Positions 21,847 through 34,336 of a DNA stretch of 64,000 nucleotides are shown here, in pieces. Each line of letters begins with the position of its first letter. Position 1 is the first letter of the stretch. Source of the stretch: Raffaelea ambrosiae (taxonomy: Eukaryota > Ascomycota > Sordariomycetes > Ophiostomatales > Ophiostomataceae); NCBI GenBank assembly GCA_002778195.1, contig PCDI01000001.1, forward strand, positions 62,001 through 126,000. The letters are read 5' to 3'. Position numbers and translations under genes: made by a program. Under the pieces are notes generated by a model. The model had not been told where the DNA came from. It ran no database searches and saw only the letters and a program-made list of their open reading frames with translations.

Positions 21847-24641
21847 GCACCAGTGATCGGCGGAGTCGGCATCCTTTCAATGGAACAGTATCTCACTAAT
21901 GTGATTTTATTAAGCGTTGAAGGCTACTTATGTAAACGTCTTGAATGGGCTGGACTTTGGCTGGATTGAGACCCGGGTTGTGCCTCGTGTATCGATTCTC
22001 CCTTGTTCATAGTGACTCGTTAGTACATAGTAGAACGTTGGCCATCGATTCTCAGGTGTGATTTAAGCTGAAAAAAAAGTCGCAAAAACGTTGCATGGAA
22101 AAAGAAAAACTAAATCTCAGCCCACACTATTGGCACTGCAAAATAAACCAGCCCAATAAGCAGAGATGCACAAACGATGCAATATCCGTGCTACATGAGA
22201 CTGCCTGACAGATGTCTCACCTTGCTAATCTGGTGGTTTGTTCGCGGTTTCTGGATTTCCGGATTCGTCTGATTTCAGGGGATACCAGGCGCTTCAGTCC
22301 AGCCTGATGTGTACTGTGTATGTATTCTGGCCTGCCTACAGCGAAGACCAAGGCCACGTTTCTCTGTATGCTTGGTGCTTACGGGGGCACTCGCCAAGCC
22401 TCAGTTGGTACCCAGGGACAAGACCGCCAGACCGAGAGAAATCAGGGACGCCACTTTTTTTCTAAATATGTCTTCTTCTTTTACTGAGTACTTCTTCCTC
22501 CTACTGCACGAGCATTCGCCAGTCGAAATACGGAGGGTTGAGTCCGTTAGGGTTGCCTCCCGTTAGTTGTCTCAGCCCCTTCAACTTTCACCCGCAGGCC
22601 TGCCCGGTCTCCGGGAGCAGTTTTTCTAATAGTGTGTACTACAGTACCATAGGTCCATAGTAGTGTTAACCTGCAGCCTGCAGGCACACCATGTATTAGG
22701 ATGTGTGCGCAAAAACAGCCACGGCGAGAAAAACACAAAACAACGACAGGGGTTTGATCTAGATCGTTTTGGTCTGCTCGCCTCATTGTTTTTTTTTTGG
22801 CTTGACAAGCTCCACCCATCCACACTCCCGGCTTTCAGCCCAACGCAGCTGCTAGCGAACACGAGGTCTCAACCACTGGCTAAAATGGTTTATCAATACA
22901 TAGTACAGTGGCCAGTCAGAGGGCGCAGGAAGCCAATAAATGACGGGAATAACAAGAGCCAGCAAAAATCGTCCGGCACTCGCCTAGCAATTATATGTCG
23001 ATTAATTCTGCAACGGCTCCTTCCTTTTCTTGCTCTCCTCAGGCTTGTCCCCCGCCCCAAACAATGCCGAGATTCTGCGCCTTAATGTGGCGGCAATTTT
23101 GTTTTGCGTCGCTACCTGCCCAAACCCATTGCTTTGCAGGGGTTTCGCCACAACACTGCATGTGCGAGTATTCGTATCTGTCCACCCTTTTTAAGGTGAC
23201 CATCCTGCCATACTACACTACGTTCATCTTATGTACGTAGTATGCATCTAAGATGGTACGGTTGTTGCAGCCGTCGGACGACGTCGAGGTGTTGTGCTCG
23301 AGTGGTGCGCACTTAAGCTGCATGCAACTCTCAGCTCGGCGAGCAAGATAATAGACGTTTTTTTTTTTTTTTTTAATCGGGGCGGAAGTTTTGGTTATGC
23401 TTAGCCAAGGAACGTGGGCGTATCCCAATGAGGTAATTCGGCTTGGGGCGTTTTATTATTTTGAAGACTAGCCTCTTTAGTCCACCCCTTTTACCCTTGC
23501 TGTTAGAGCTGCACTGTGTACTTTTCGATCCCAGCAAGTCAGCCTCTGTCTCCAGCGGCTGCGGAAACTGCGGAAACGATAAAGACAATTCGAGTCAAGA
23601 GAAATACGCAGCGCCATCTACGAGTATGCGGCTCTTTCGAGATGCAAAGAGGCACCAACTCCTTCCATTCTCGACTAGTCTTTCGCCTCACCAGGGACAA
23701 ATATTCGATAGAGCACCCGTTCTTGTCATGCACGCAGCTATCTTTCCTGTACGAGTACACCGTACTACGAGTACTATGTAGTAACTAGTAAGCACGTGGT
23801 GCATGCTCTTTCTTCCAGACACCGATATGGCTGGTCGTCGGTGAGCAATAAATACATAGTACTATGTAGATCCACCAATACAACAATTGACAAACGTGGT
23901 TTAGCGGCGAACTTCAGGGCAAATGCAACACAGTAAGGCACGCGCAGAGTGTACTTGTAATCCAGGCACTCGAATGTCACTTTTTTAGTCTAGACGCTAA
24001 CATGGGTTCAATCCGTCCGCCAGGGGCAAAGACCTACGGTGTACTATGTACTATGTAACTACTCATTAGCCACATCTTTAGTGCCCATCACGGCCCCTAC
24101 TCTACTTGTGTTAGTGTCTTCAGTTATTGCTGTTCTCCAAACTGCACTTGCAATGGCAGTGCTTACTACATGGTGTACTCTCGTAAGATATCTTGCTACG
24201 TGTGTACGCGCTCATCTTCTTTAGATCCTTAGGCCCTGGTGGGATGCATGCGCTAAAGCCAATCTTCCCGCTGAGGCTACTGTTTTCTCACGACGCCACT
24301 GGTCCCAGATAGGAATCGCCAGTCTACCGGGTTCCTTGCCAGACTCTAGCACAGCTCTTCTAGCCCACTCACCCTCCTACTCTGTAACTATCTTTCATGT
24401 ATGCATACTACTCGCGGTTATCTTTCGCTGCCAAATAAAAAAGGCATCTGGTGTGCACTTCTAACTTGATGTACTCGTATTCACTTTGGCGGGTCACTCG
24501 CTTTCCCACCCCATTACCCTTCGTTTACGTTTCTCTTCTTTTTCTTTCTCTCTTTTCTTTTCCTTTCCTCTTGTGATCGTTGCATTTAGTCACTCTGTGT
24601 TATTTGGGTTCTTGGGGCTTTCGGCGTCGGCTCCTTTCACG
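21847..24641. other. Gene-free stretch dense in short palindromic motifs
   Basis: About 2.8 kb without a supportable gene. It holds seven copies of the 9-mer TACATAGTA (either orientation), including a 16-bp perfect palindrome at 23853-23868, four copies of TACGAGTA, a 17-base T run (about 23358-23374), and a pyrimidine-rich stretch just upstream of the WSC gene (about 24530-24575) that looks like a fungal core promoter. Confidence 0.6.
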
Positions 24642-27600
24642 ATGACGGCCACACTCCTTATTGCGGCGATGTCGCTGCTCGTCTGTCTTACAAACGGACT
24701 CGGAGACACTGACACAATCACCTGGGGCGGTGACAATACCAGATCAGGCTATCAAACGTGGGTGATGTGATGAAAGGGTCCAATGGCACCTACTCATACA
24801 AACAGGGGCTCGAGAAAGCAAACCGTCTCAAATTTGTTGCTAACACCACGCTCTGTATGTAGAAACCATAACATGGACCCTGCTATCGTGGGGAGCGATG
24901 ACTTTGCTCAAATCTTCAAGACAGCATTGCCTGGGACATACAACGGCTACGCAGAACAGATCTTCTCCCAGCCATTGGTATACACGCCGTCCGACGGAAC
25001 CCAGTATGTCTACTTCGCCACTACACAAAACAACGTGTACAAGCTGGACGCCAAAACTGGCGAGATTCTGGCATCGCGAAACTTGGCAATCCCATTCCTT
25101 ACTGCCGACCTGGATGGCTGCGTGGACATTAATCCCTGTATTGGCGTCACTGCTACCGGAGTCATTGACCCAGACACAGACACTCTTTACCTCACTGTCA
25201 AAACCTACGAGGACCAGGACGGCGGCACGACTGCTCAGGGCAGACCTGCTGGTCGGTACTATTTCCATGCGCTGAGCGTCGACGACCTCACTGAGCGGGA
25301 CAACTTCCCGGTCAACTTGGAAGGAATCGCGGCTCGCAACAACCCGTCTCGCACCTTTAATGGGGGCATCCATCATCAGCGTCCTGGCCTGCTTCACTCT
25401 GGGCAGTACATTTACGCAGGATTTGCTTCTCACTGTGTCCAGTACAACTTCACTGGCTGGATCATTGGCTGGGACAAGACGACGGGTGAAATTGTCGAGC
25501 GGTGGGCTACCGAGGGCGATGGCGTTCCAAACACTACCCCCGGCGGTGGTGTGTGGATGTCTGGCGGTGGACTTGCTTCCGACGACAGTGGCTCGATGTT
25601 CTTTGGCACCGGTAATGGCTACGCTTCCCAGCTGAGCACCATCCCCGTGGATGGCCGCGACCCCCCAACTTCCATGGAGGAAGCTGCCGTCCACATGACC
25701 ATAAACGACGATGGATCCCTCACAGTTGTCGATTTCTTCATGCCATATGAGAAGCAGGCCCTGGATGGCGCCGACAAAGACCTGGGCACGTCGCCGCTGG
25801 AGCTGCTTCCGAGTGAGTTCTCCTGTGGTGATATCACCCGCATGGGCGTCATCACCGGCAAGAGCGGTAAGACGTACTTTCTCAACATCGACGACCTCGG
25901 CGGCTACCGGACGAACAACGACGGCGACAATGTCATTCAGGTTTACCAAAACGAGAACTCGGTCTACGCCGGCGCTGGTGTGTATCCCCTAGAGGGCGGC
26001 TACATTTACATCAACGTCATTCAGTACCCAACCCATGTGTTCAAATTTCAATGCGACAATGGCGTTCCATCTTTCACCAAAGTCGCCGACAGTCCGGAGA
26101 ACAATGCCTACATCCTCGGCGTGAGCCACGGAACAGTGACGTCACTCAACGGTACGGCTGGTACGGGTCTACTCTGGACCACCGACGTGCAAGGCAACAA
26201 CCTTCGCATCTACAACGCTGTTCCCGATGGCGATACGCTGACCGAGATCAAGTCGTTTTCGGTGCCCGGTACGACAAAATTTACACGTGCAGTCTTCGGT
26301 GATGGCCGGGTGTACATGGGCACCACCCTGGGCTATGTGTATGGGTTTGGAGCGCCTGTTAACCAACCCCTGAACTGCACCACATCTGGCTCTTTTGGCA
26401 CCGTTGACATCACCGCCGACGCAAAGACGATTACCGTTACATGCAAAGCCGTCATTGCCACCACTGTCAAGACGGTGTCTGTCAACAGCACTGACTTCAA
26501 CGTCTCATCCGTTCCGGCTCTCCCCGACACCTTGGCCGTTGGCGAAACCATTACATTTGACGCCTCGTTCAAGCCCAGCGCCGTCGGCCTGCGCTCGGGA
26601 AACATCATTGTCGCCACGACAAACGATGAGACGGGCTATGCGAGCCAAACTTCGGTCCGCCTGACTGGCACCGGTGCCAGTTCGGGCCCGCTGCTGTCGG
26701 TTTCCCCATCTCTGATGACTTTCAGCAATGTCGTTGTGGATTCTTCCTCGGCCGGCACAACGGATCCATTCGTTATATCAAACGAAGGCAACTCGACGTT
26801 GACTATCTCCAGCATCAAGTTCTCGCAGACCAGCGCAACTGGTCCTTTTGAAGAGGGAACCAGTGCTGGCAATGGCACCCAAATTGGCGTCTTCACCTTG
26901 TCTGGCCTACCCAGCACCATCGCAGCAGGCGGCGGCAAGACCGTCCAGGTTACCTTCGACCCTACGACGGGCGGCAATTACACCCTGTATGTTGTGGTCA
27001 GCTCTGACGGTGGAGACGACACAATCACCATTTCAGGCAACGCCGGCCCTGCTCCTACCTGCCTGGTGGAATTCCAGACACCCGATGGAACTGGATGGGT
27101 GGAGTACGTGCAGAATAGCAACTTCACCTTCGGCAACGTGACGGAAAACAACACTCTGAAACTCAAGATGCGGGTCACCAACAACGGCACGTCAGATGCT
27201 GTACCTCTGTCCATTACTGTCTCCAAGCCACCATTCGGTGTTTCTGGCATCATCGCAGCCGTCAACCAGGTTGACCTGGCCGAGGGTACCATTTTGAACG
27301 CTGGCGAGAGCGCCACGGCCACTATGTACTGCTCTGTGCCCAAGGAGCAGTGGAACACAGATCCATACTGGGGCGCTGCCAACTGGACTATGAATACCAA
27401 CGACCCCCACTGGGACAAGCAGTACATGCAATTTTCGTGCCTGGCGGTGTCTGAACAGGCTCCACCCCTGCAGTCCAACGGTCTTGGTGTCTACCGCTAT
27501 GTTGGATGCTACAAAGACAACAATCCCGACCGGCAGCTGCCTACGCAGATGTACGGCAACGACAACAACACAAATGCCATGTGCATTGCTGCTTGTGCTG

Positions 27601-30600
27601 ATGCTGGCTATGCCTACTGCGGTACTGAGTACCAGCGTGAGTGTTGGGCAGGCTCGTCCATTCCCAACCTTCAGGTCTCCGAGTCGGACTGCAACTACGC
27701 TTGCTCTGGCGATGTCAACCAGTACTGCGGTGGTAACGGCGCCGGTGACGATGCTGGCGGCTCCTTCATATCTGTGTTTGCCAAGGAAGGAGCAAACACC
27801 AACTCGTCGGACGGAGGCGGTGGCAGCAGCAGCAGCGGACCTGTGGTCAACCCAGGTGATTATGGCTACGTCAGCCTTGGCTGCTACAAGGAGCCATCAA
27901 CTACCCGTGCTCTTCCGAATGCCTTGACGGCGAACCAGACCGTGGAAAACTGCTTGGCCGCAGCAGCGGCAGACAAATATGTCTATGCTGGTCTGGAATA
28001 TGGCGGCGAGGTGAGAACCAATATATGCTGTTGTAGCGAAGCTGTCTAAGTATCTAAAGCTGACCAAATTATCAACTGTGACAGTGCTGGGCTGGCAATA
28101 CCCTAGACAGCGGCTCGAATGTGACGACTTTGTCCAGCTGCAATATGGTTTGCAACAGTAAGTCGAGCAGCTTTCCGCAATCGCAAAGACTGCAGGGAAA
28201 TAATTCCTTAGACACTAACTATTCCCCATAGGCAACAGTTCTGAGTACTGCGGCGGATCGTCGCTGCTCAATTTGTACAGATCAAACAGCACATCCACAA
28301 CTACGCCAACATCGTCTTCTGTTTCATCTACGCCCTCCGCAACTGGGGGACCAACCACCAATGCTGGAGTCAATGGCTACAAATTCCTCGGCTGCTACCA
28401 TGAACCATCTGACAGCCGTGCGTTCAGTCAACAGCTGACTGCCAACGAGACAGTTGCGGACTGTGTTGCAGCTGCGTCGGCTGCTGGGTACAGCTATGCA
28501 GGTGTGGAATACGGCGGAGAGGTAAGTGGTCACCAATTTCAGCTTTTTTCCGCAAACTGCAACCGTTTACTGGTACTAAATGTTCTTTCTTGCAGTGCTG
28601 GGCTGGCAATTCGATATCTGCAGACGCAACGAAGGAAGCAACCTCGGCCTGTTCCATGACTTGCAACGGTAAGCCAATGAAGCACGTACACGTGCGGGCG
28701 GGTGTTAATTTGCATCTCTTGCTGACTGTGCTCGCTCCCCGTCTAGACAACAGCACAGAATACTGTGGTGGCAGCCTCCTGCTTGATGTGTACTACGAAA
28801 ACAGCACATCAACATCAACATCGGCGGGAGGCAAAGGCAGCAGCTCCACCGGTACGACATCTGCCGTGGTCTCCAACGCAACGCTATCTGCCAACCCTAA
28901 TGCTACGTCTTCGTCGCCTACTTCCACCTCGACTTCTGCATCTGGTCCGAAGGCAACAGTTGGCGATTGGGTCTACAAGGGCTGCTACACTGAGGGTTCT
29001 AGCAGCAGAGCGCTTGTCTCCAGTGCCCAAACAAACAATGAAATGACTTATGAGGAGTGTGCCTCTTTCTGTTCGTCGTATGCTTACTTCGGCGTCGAGT
29101 ACGGCGACCAGTGCTACTGCGGCAACTATCTCACCACAGGCAGCACGAAGACCAGCGAGTCTGACTGTTCCACTCTGTGCTCTGGTGACACAACGGAGTA
29201 CTGCGGTGCTGGCAACCGGCTCAATGTGTACCAGCAGAATGATAAAAAGAGCGGCCCGCCTGCTGCCAAGGACGCGATTGGCAAGTATGTCTACTACGGA
29301 TGCTACTCGGAGGCCACGAACGACCGCGCTCTATCCGGCAGCTCTACCGCAAACACGAACATGACTGAAGAGTACTGTGCCTCATTCTGCTCTGGTTATT
29401 CCATGTTTGGTTTGGAGTACGGGTCCGAATGCTACTGTAGCAACTCTCTCAGCACTGGTAGCGAGAAGCTCGACGAGAGCAAATGTTCCATGGGCTGTGC
29501 CGGTGAGGCTGACGAGCTTTGCGGCGCTGGTTCTATCTTGACGGTATTCTCGCTTTCGAGCAACTCTACCATATCTTCGTCAGTCTCAGCCTCAAGCTCA
29601 TCGGTACCAATCTCATCGGCGTCCAGCTCATCTACATCAACCTCGTCCAGTTTATCGGTTTTGGAAAGTCCGTCTACTTCGGCAACATCAGCGCCGACGT
29701 TTTCCTCAGCTTCGAGCTCCGAATCGTCGCTGTCATTAACGGCGTCCAAACCCTCGTCATTGGCTGCTTCCTCGTCGACTGCAACTAGCGCGACCTCGAC
29801 GGAAACGTCAGCTGCGGCCGCCAAAAATGGTCTCGTGAACACCGATTCGAACTCGACATCGTCCAGCTCATCCAGTTCATTCGGCTCACCCAACTCGCCG
29901 ACACTGAACTCTACCTCAGTAACCTCAGCTCCTGCAACCTCTGCTTCAACGTCTTCGTCCGCCTCTCAATCAGCAGTGGCGAATTCGACCTCGCTAGTTC
30001 TGTCTACGCCGTCTTCTTCCTTATCGTCTGTGTCTGTTACCTCGACCACTCCACTATCGTCGATTGAATCGTTTTCTCCCTCTTCTTCAGTGACGTCGTC
30101 GCCAATTTCATCGACATCCTCGGCAACTGTCTCACCTTCCTCCAACCCTTCGCCCTGGGTCACCCCCACCGCTTCTACCAGCACATCAGCGACCTCCTTG
30201 ACCACAACATCGTCAACACCGGTTCCCACACCTATATCGTCAACTGTGACGCCGTCCAACGTTTCTTTTGCGACGTCGTCTACGAGCACGTCTGCGTCGG
30301 CTTCCGTGTCACCGGTCATAGCCATGGGCAATATCAACTTCACATACTACAACTGTTTGGCTGAACCGTCGTCGGGCTACTTGTTGGACAATCTCCTGAA
30401 GCTTAACACCACAAACATGACCGTCCAATACTGCCTGAGCAAGTGCTGGGAGTACACATACGCCGGCTTGGAGAGCGGCAAGCAATGCTGGTGTGGTAGT
30501 GCTTTGAACCTCACCGCCTCTGCTAACTCTACGACTGGCATCACTAAGAAGGGCGAATGTGACGATTCGTGCACAGGAAATCACAGTGAATATTGCGGTG

Positions 30601-30644
30601 CCGACAAACGGCTCCTGGTGTACAAGTTGACAGAGTTGTTATAA
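24642..30644 (+). CDS. Secreted quinoprotein-like propeller protein with six WSC domains
   Basis: Predicted extracellular, wall-associated protein of 1,865 residues. Exons 24642-24757, 24863-28010, 28085-28157, 28232-28521, 28596-28668 and 28747-30644, all in phase. A signal peptide (MTATLLIAAMSLLVCLTNGLG) leads into a beta-propeller-like region (about 40-535) with repeats such as YVYFATTQNNVYKLDAKTGE, similar to quinoprotein/BamB-type propellers. Residues about 545-770 hold Ig-like HYDIN/ASPM-type modules (VSPSLMTFSNVVVDSSSAGT, TVQVTFDPTTGGNYT). WSC domains, with the spaced Cys pattern GCY...CA..C...CWAG or CYCG...C...YCG, lie at about 915-1010, 1038-1130, 1159-1250, 1307-1398, 1412-1500 and 1762-1863. 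A Ser/Thr-rich stalk (about 1505-1758) separates the last. No C-terminal membrane helix or GPI signal is seen, so it is not a Wsc1-type sensor. WSC domains bind polysaccharide (family knowledge); enzyme activity of the propeller is unknown. Confidence 0.85.
29560..30320 (+). repeat. Low-complexity Ser/Thr-coding region
   Basis: About 250 codons are overwhelmingly Ser, Thr, Ala and Pro in short degenerate runs. This encodes the predicted O-glycosylated stalk between WSC5 and WSC6 of the secreted protein. The reverse strand therefore shows long but meaningless acidic frames. Confidence 0.85.
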
Positions 30645-30949
30645 GTTGTATTACCAAACTTGCGACTTACTCGTGATTCGTTGACTGTGTTAATATTAAT
30701 GTTATATTCTGTATTATTCTCGATTATCAGGTAGAGTTAGTTGTATTTAATTTCGTCCTTAACTTTCGTCACCCCCCTTAAAAGCGCGCCCAAGTTCAGT
30801 TTCCAAAAACCTCCTGATCTAATACTTACCTCTCACCTCTTCTCTTTCTCTCTTTTCTCTCTTTTCTTAACCCTCTCCTCTTTTCTCCAGCCCTCTTTGC
30901 TTTAACTCTTCTTCTCTTTTCTCATTTCACTTGGTAGAGATTTGAGACC

Positions 30950-31141
30950 GCTACTTGCACAATTTTACATGTGCCGACATTCGTGAGAACAAGAAGTTCC
31001 CGGAAATCACAAACACCACAAACATCACTAACTTCTTATGCGTCATTCAAGATCTCCTACTCCCTCACCCTTTTCTCCCTCTAACTGTTGGCGATTCAAG
31101 ACATCAGCTACTTACACGATTTTCCATCTGCCGGCATTCGT
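30950..31141. repeat. Diverged direct repeat, 157-bp period
   Basis: Segments 30950-30984 and 31107-31141 match at 30 of 35 positions (core GCTACTT...TGCC...CATTCGT). The sequence before both copies is similarly pyrimidine-rich, so a longer old tandem duplication is possible. Confidence 0.6.
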
Positions 31142-32033
31142 AATCGACAATGCAGACTTCGTCAAGAGAATCTTGAATATCGCTCACATCTTACACACGA
31201 TCACATCTCTCCCACCCCCTAATCACCCCCCGTTACTTGATCTTACCCGTTCACCAACTGCGAGCGTCTCTATCTTTAATCGTCATCTGTCATCGATCTT
31301 CAATGCTAGAATCCGCAAAGAATGGCCCCTCCATTGCGGCCCACGGGGGAGGGCAGACAAAGGGACGACCCCATATCATGCGACCATGTAAATCAGGTAC
31401 GACAGATGGGGTAGACAATACAAGCTGATACGTCTGGAGGACCCAATCCCGGCAATTGAGGTACAGCGGAGCGCCATAACTCACCCAAGCAAGGCGGGCA
31501 CTCCCGTTTACTAGCATCTCGGGTTTCAAGAACACCATTTTGGTGTGTGTACGGACTGTGCATCCAATTGTTGCAGCTTAATGGCTGCTTGGGTTTAGGC
31601 TAAAGGAGCAATGGTGAGGGGCAAGGCAGAAGCAGATGCTTTCCATGGCACATCGGCCTTTCTCCTCGCCGCCAAACATGGCGTTTCGCAAGACGAGCGG
31701 TCTGTCTGCTCATCGCTTTGGACGAGAAGACGAAGGAGAAAAAACTCATCATTGATGCACAGTCGTCAATTTCATGCCATCCACAGGTCTGTAGAAAGCA
31801 CAACTCCAACTGCTAACTGTTGGCGGGTATTGATGGTGTCTGGCTATTCTTGTGTCTGTGATAGAGTGGCTCACCAAGAGGTGCGATGGTCCTGGGCGCT
31901 TTGTCGAGATTGGCGGCCGAGCGACCTCCCGCCCGTGACTGATAACGAGAGACGCAAGGGGATGTGCTGGGCCAAGCGGCTCTTGTACGCCTTTGTAAAT
32001 CTGCACACGCAAGATTGTCAATGGCATTTTTGA

Positions 32034-32061
32034 AGCTGCCCGGCGGCAGCTGCCCGGCGGC
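32034..32061. repeat. Perfect 14-bp tandem repeat
   Basis: AGCTGCCCGGCGGC occurs twice in immediate succession in non-coding DNA. Confidence 0.9.
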
Positions 32062-34336
32062 AACCGCCCGAGTTGGTGTGAACATTCCAGGAAAGCACCA
32101 GCACGGGCGCGATATGGCCTCGACGAGGGAGACAGGGACGGCTTGGCACCAGGTCTCTGGTCAGGGCCAACCAGGGACATGGGACATGGCATGTGGGGAG
32201 GGGGGGCGATCGCCAGAGCCGAATCCTGTACGGATAGGCCTCTGATCGTAGGGCGAGACGCCGAGCAACTGGGTGTGGCACACTGATATGCTGGCGTGCT
32301 CTAGATCACCAAACAAGGGACCCACAGAGGCAACCAATCCCACTCGCAACACGTGATGTGCACGCATAATTGTGGCGGCCAGGACCAGGGGTCCACCCAA
32401 AGCAGGAAATTAGCCCAGAAATCGGCCAAACAAAGCAATTAGCCCCTTATCCTTTGCGCGCGCTTACATTTGTTGCCTCTTTCGTATCCTCACGTAACAA
32501 CGACAACGTCCTGCCATGCCTCTCGTGGAGCCCTTTCTCCTTACTGTTGCTTTCCTTCCCACGCCTGCTTTTCAATCCCAGCACGGCAAGTCCCTTACCA
32601 CATCTGTTTCAAATACTCGTGGACTTTGGGCGTCTTATTTTCTCATTTGCCAGTTACCGTTTAAGCTTGCCAGTACGGCGGGGCACAGTAAAGTGCCCTC
32701 CCGCAAGCTGCATCCGAGAAGGGGTTTCTTCCATCTTCCACGCGCCCTTGCTGCTCATACGACTGGCGCTGATATCTTCGTAGACTATGGTATTTTTCTG
32801 CTCCTCCTTTTCCCTATCTGCCAGGTTGGCCCACACGGAACAGTCATTGCCCCTTCGGCGAATCGCGAATGTGGTTTCACATTCTTGCTCCTAGCAGGCT
32901 GCTTATGGATGTCCTTTCTCTTGCCATGGCCCCGACGTATCCAACGACAGTTTCGCCTGCAGAATTTCCCAGATTTGATTGGGTCTCTAAGGACCAACGA
33001 ATAATTCACTGGTAAATACTTCCAGCTGAACCGTCGCCTCTTTATGTGGCTGACGATAAGGTGGACATCACCAGAGCGAGCTGGAATATCCTCGTGTTAT
33101 TTATTGCTCCTACGTACTTGATGAATATTCATATGGCTCTCCACACTTTCCCCAGCACACTTTTCAACTGAAAAGAAAGTCTCGTCACCAATGGTGCCGC
33201 CTTATTGTAATTGCCCAGAAATGTGTCGAGAGTCATCTGTCTCCTGGAATTCTCTGATACGCATCTACGAGTCAGTTAGCCGCCCATCCAGACCCATATC
33301 CTTCTTCCCACAGGTTCTTCCTCGCCCTCCCCAACCCCAATTTGCCCCCTGCCCCCAATATTTTTTTCCTTGTCCGTCTTCTGGTAGTACCATGGATGGT
33401 TTGGTAATTCTAGCCGCCCGTGGACAAAACAAACGCCAATCCGAAACCCAGCAGCCAATGTCAGATGTTGGCAGACTGCAGTTTCATAACATAAAAAAAG
33501 ACCTTTCTCGTCTGCTGAATGCCATTTGTTTCATCTGCCTATGAGGACCAGCTCCTAGTTCTGTATCCCGTCTACCTTTGATTTTCCTCTAACCCAAGAT
33601 GTACATGGACCTCAAAACGGAACATACCACACAAACCCTTCCTCCTACATGAATTGTTCTCGTTAGACTCCACACACTCTTGAGAGCCGTCCCCGTGTTT
33701 CTGATGTTCTTTATTTGGTCATTCTCTTCTTTTTTGTCCTCACTGAGACCAACACCTGCGATAGCTTGTTTCATCTTTTCATCTTTCTGGCTCAATGAGC
33801 AGCTGTGTGTGCGTTTTCCGTCCTGTCTCTTTTCCATCCTCAATTATAAGAATGCTTCACCGACCCCTTTTGTCTGTCTATTCTCAGCGGTGCTTTTACT
33901 TTCTTATTTTTTTTTCAATATCCTACAGCCTTGTCCAGGGGCTTGCCTTGGGTTTCTTTATTTATTTATTTCTTTTCTGTGTGTGTCCCCCGCTGCTCTC
34001 TTTGTATTCTCTTCCGTGACCGAGACGAACTGGTTTGTCATACTACCGGTCTTCTTAACCTCCCGCCCCCCTTCTTGTCGTTGAACAACTCTCTCTCATA
34101 CACCCATACTTCTTACCTACCGGCCCGTTTCTATATCCAATCTCGCATCAGTGTCTTTCTTGTACTGACAAGCAGACCATTATAACATCAACCGGCACAA
34201 GTCATATTTACTGTTTTCTTTACCGTTCTTCGTTTGAATTCTGCACGGTTTTCTCCCTCACTACCCTGACGCTTTCTGTACTTTCAATCTTTTCCTTTTT
34301 TTCCCCTACATCTTTGTATTTTCCGCAAGTACCAGC

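Larger units (their letters stand above)
30645..34336. other. Long region upstream of the Myb gene, no gene found
   Basis: A 3.7-kb stretch without a credible gene. Parts are strongly pyrimidine-rich on the plus strand (about 30830-30935 and 33680-34330). It contains a diverged 35-bp direct repeat (30950-30984 and 31107-31141) and a perfect 14-bp tandem repeat (32034-32061). The right part is best read as promoter and a long 5' leader of the Myb/SANT gene; none of the small frames there has a recognisable product. Confidence 0.5.

Noticed and set aside
24001..24030. tRNA-like T-loop sequence (GGGTTCAATCC)
   Set aside because: No matching acceptor, D-arm or anticodon stem could be folded around it.
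24840..25949. 369-codon minus-strand frame opposite the propeller region
   Set aside because: Shadow of GC-rich codon usage on the coding strand; the plus strand has the clear domain evidence and a signal peptide.
29432..30343. Long acidic frames on the minus strand opposite the WSC gene
   Set aside because: They are mirror images of the Ser/Thr-rich stalk codons (TCG/ACG read in reverse give Asp/Glu/Val). There is no start context or homology.
32516..33004. 162-codon frame upstream of the Myb gene
   Set aside because: Proline/phenylalanine-rich translation of pyrimidine-rich DNA with no homology or splice logic.
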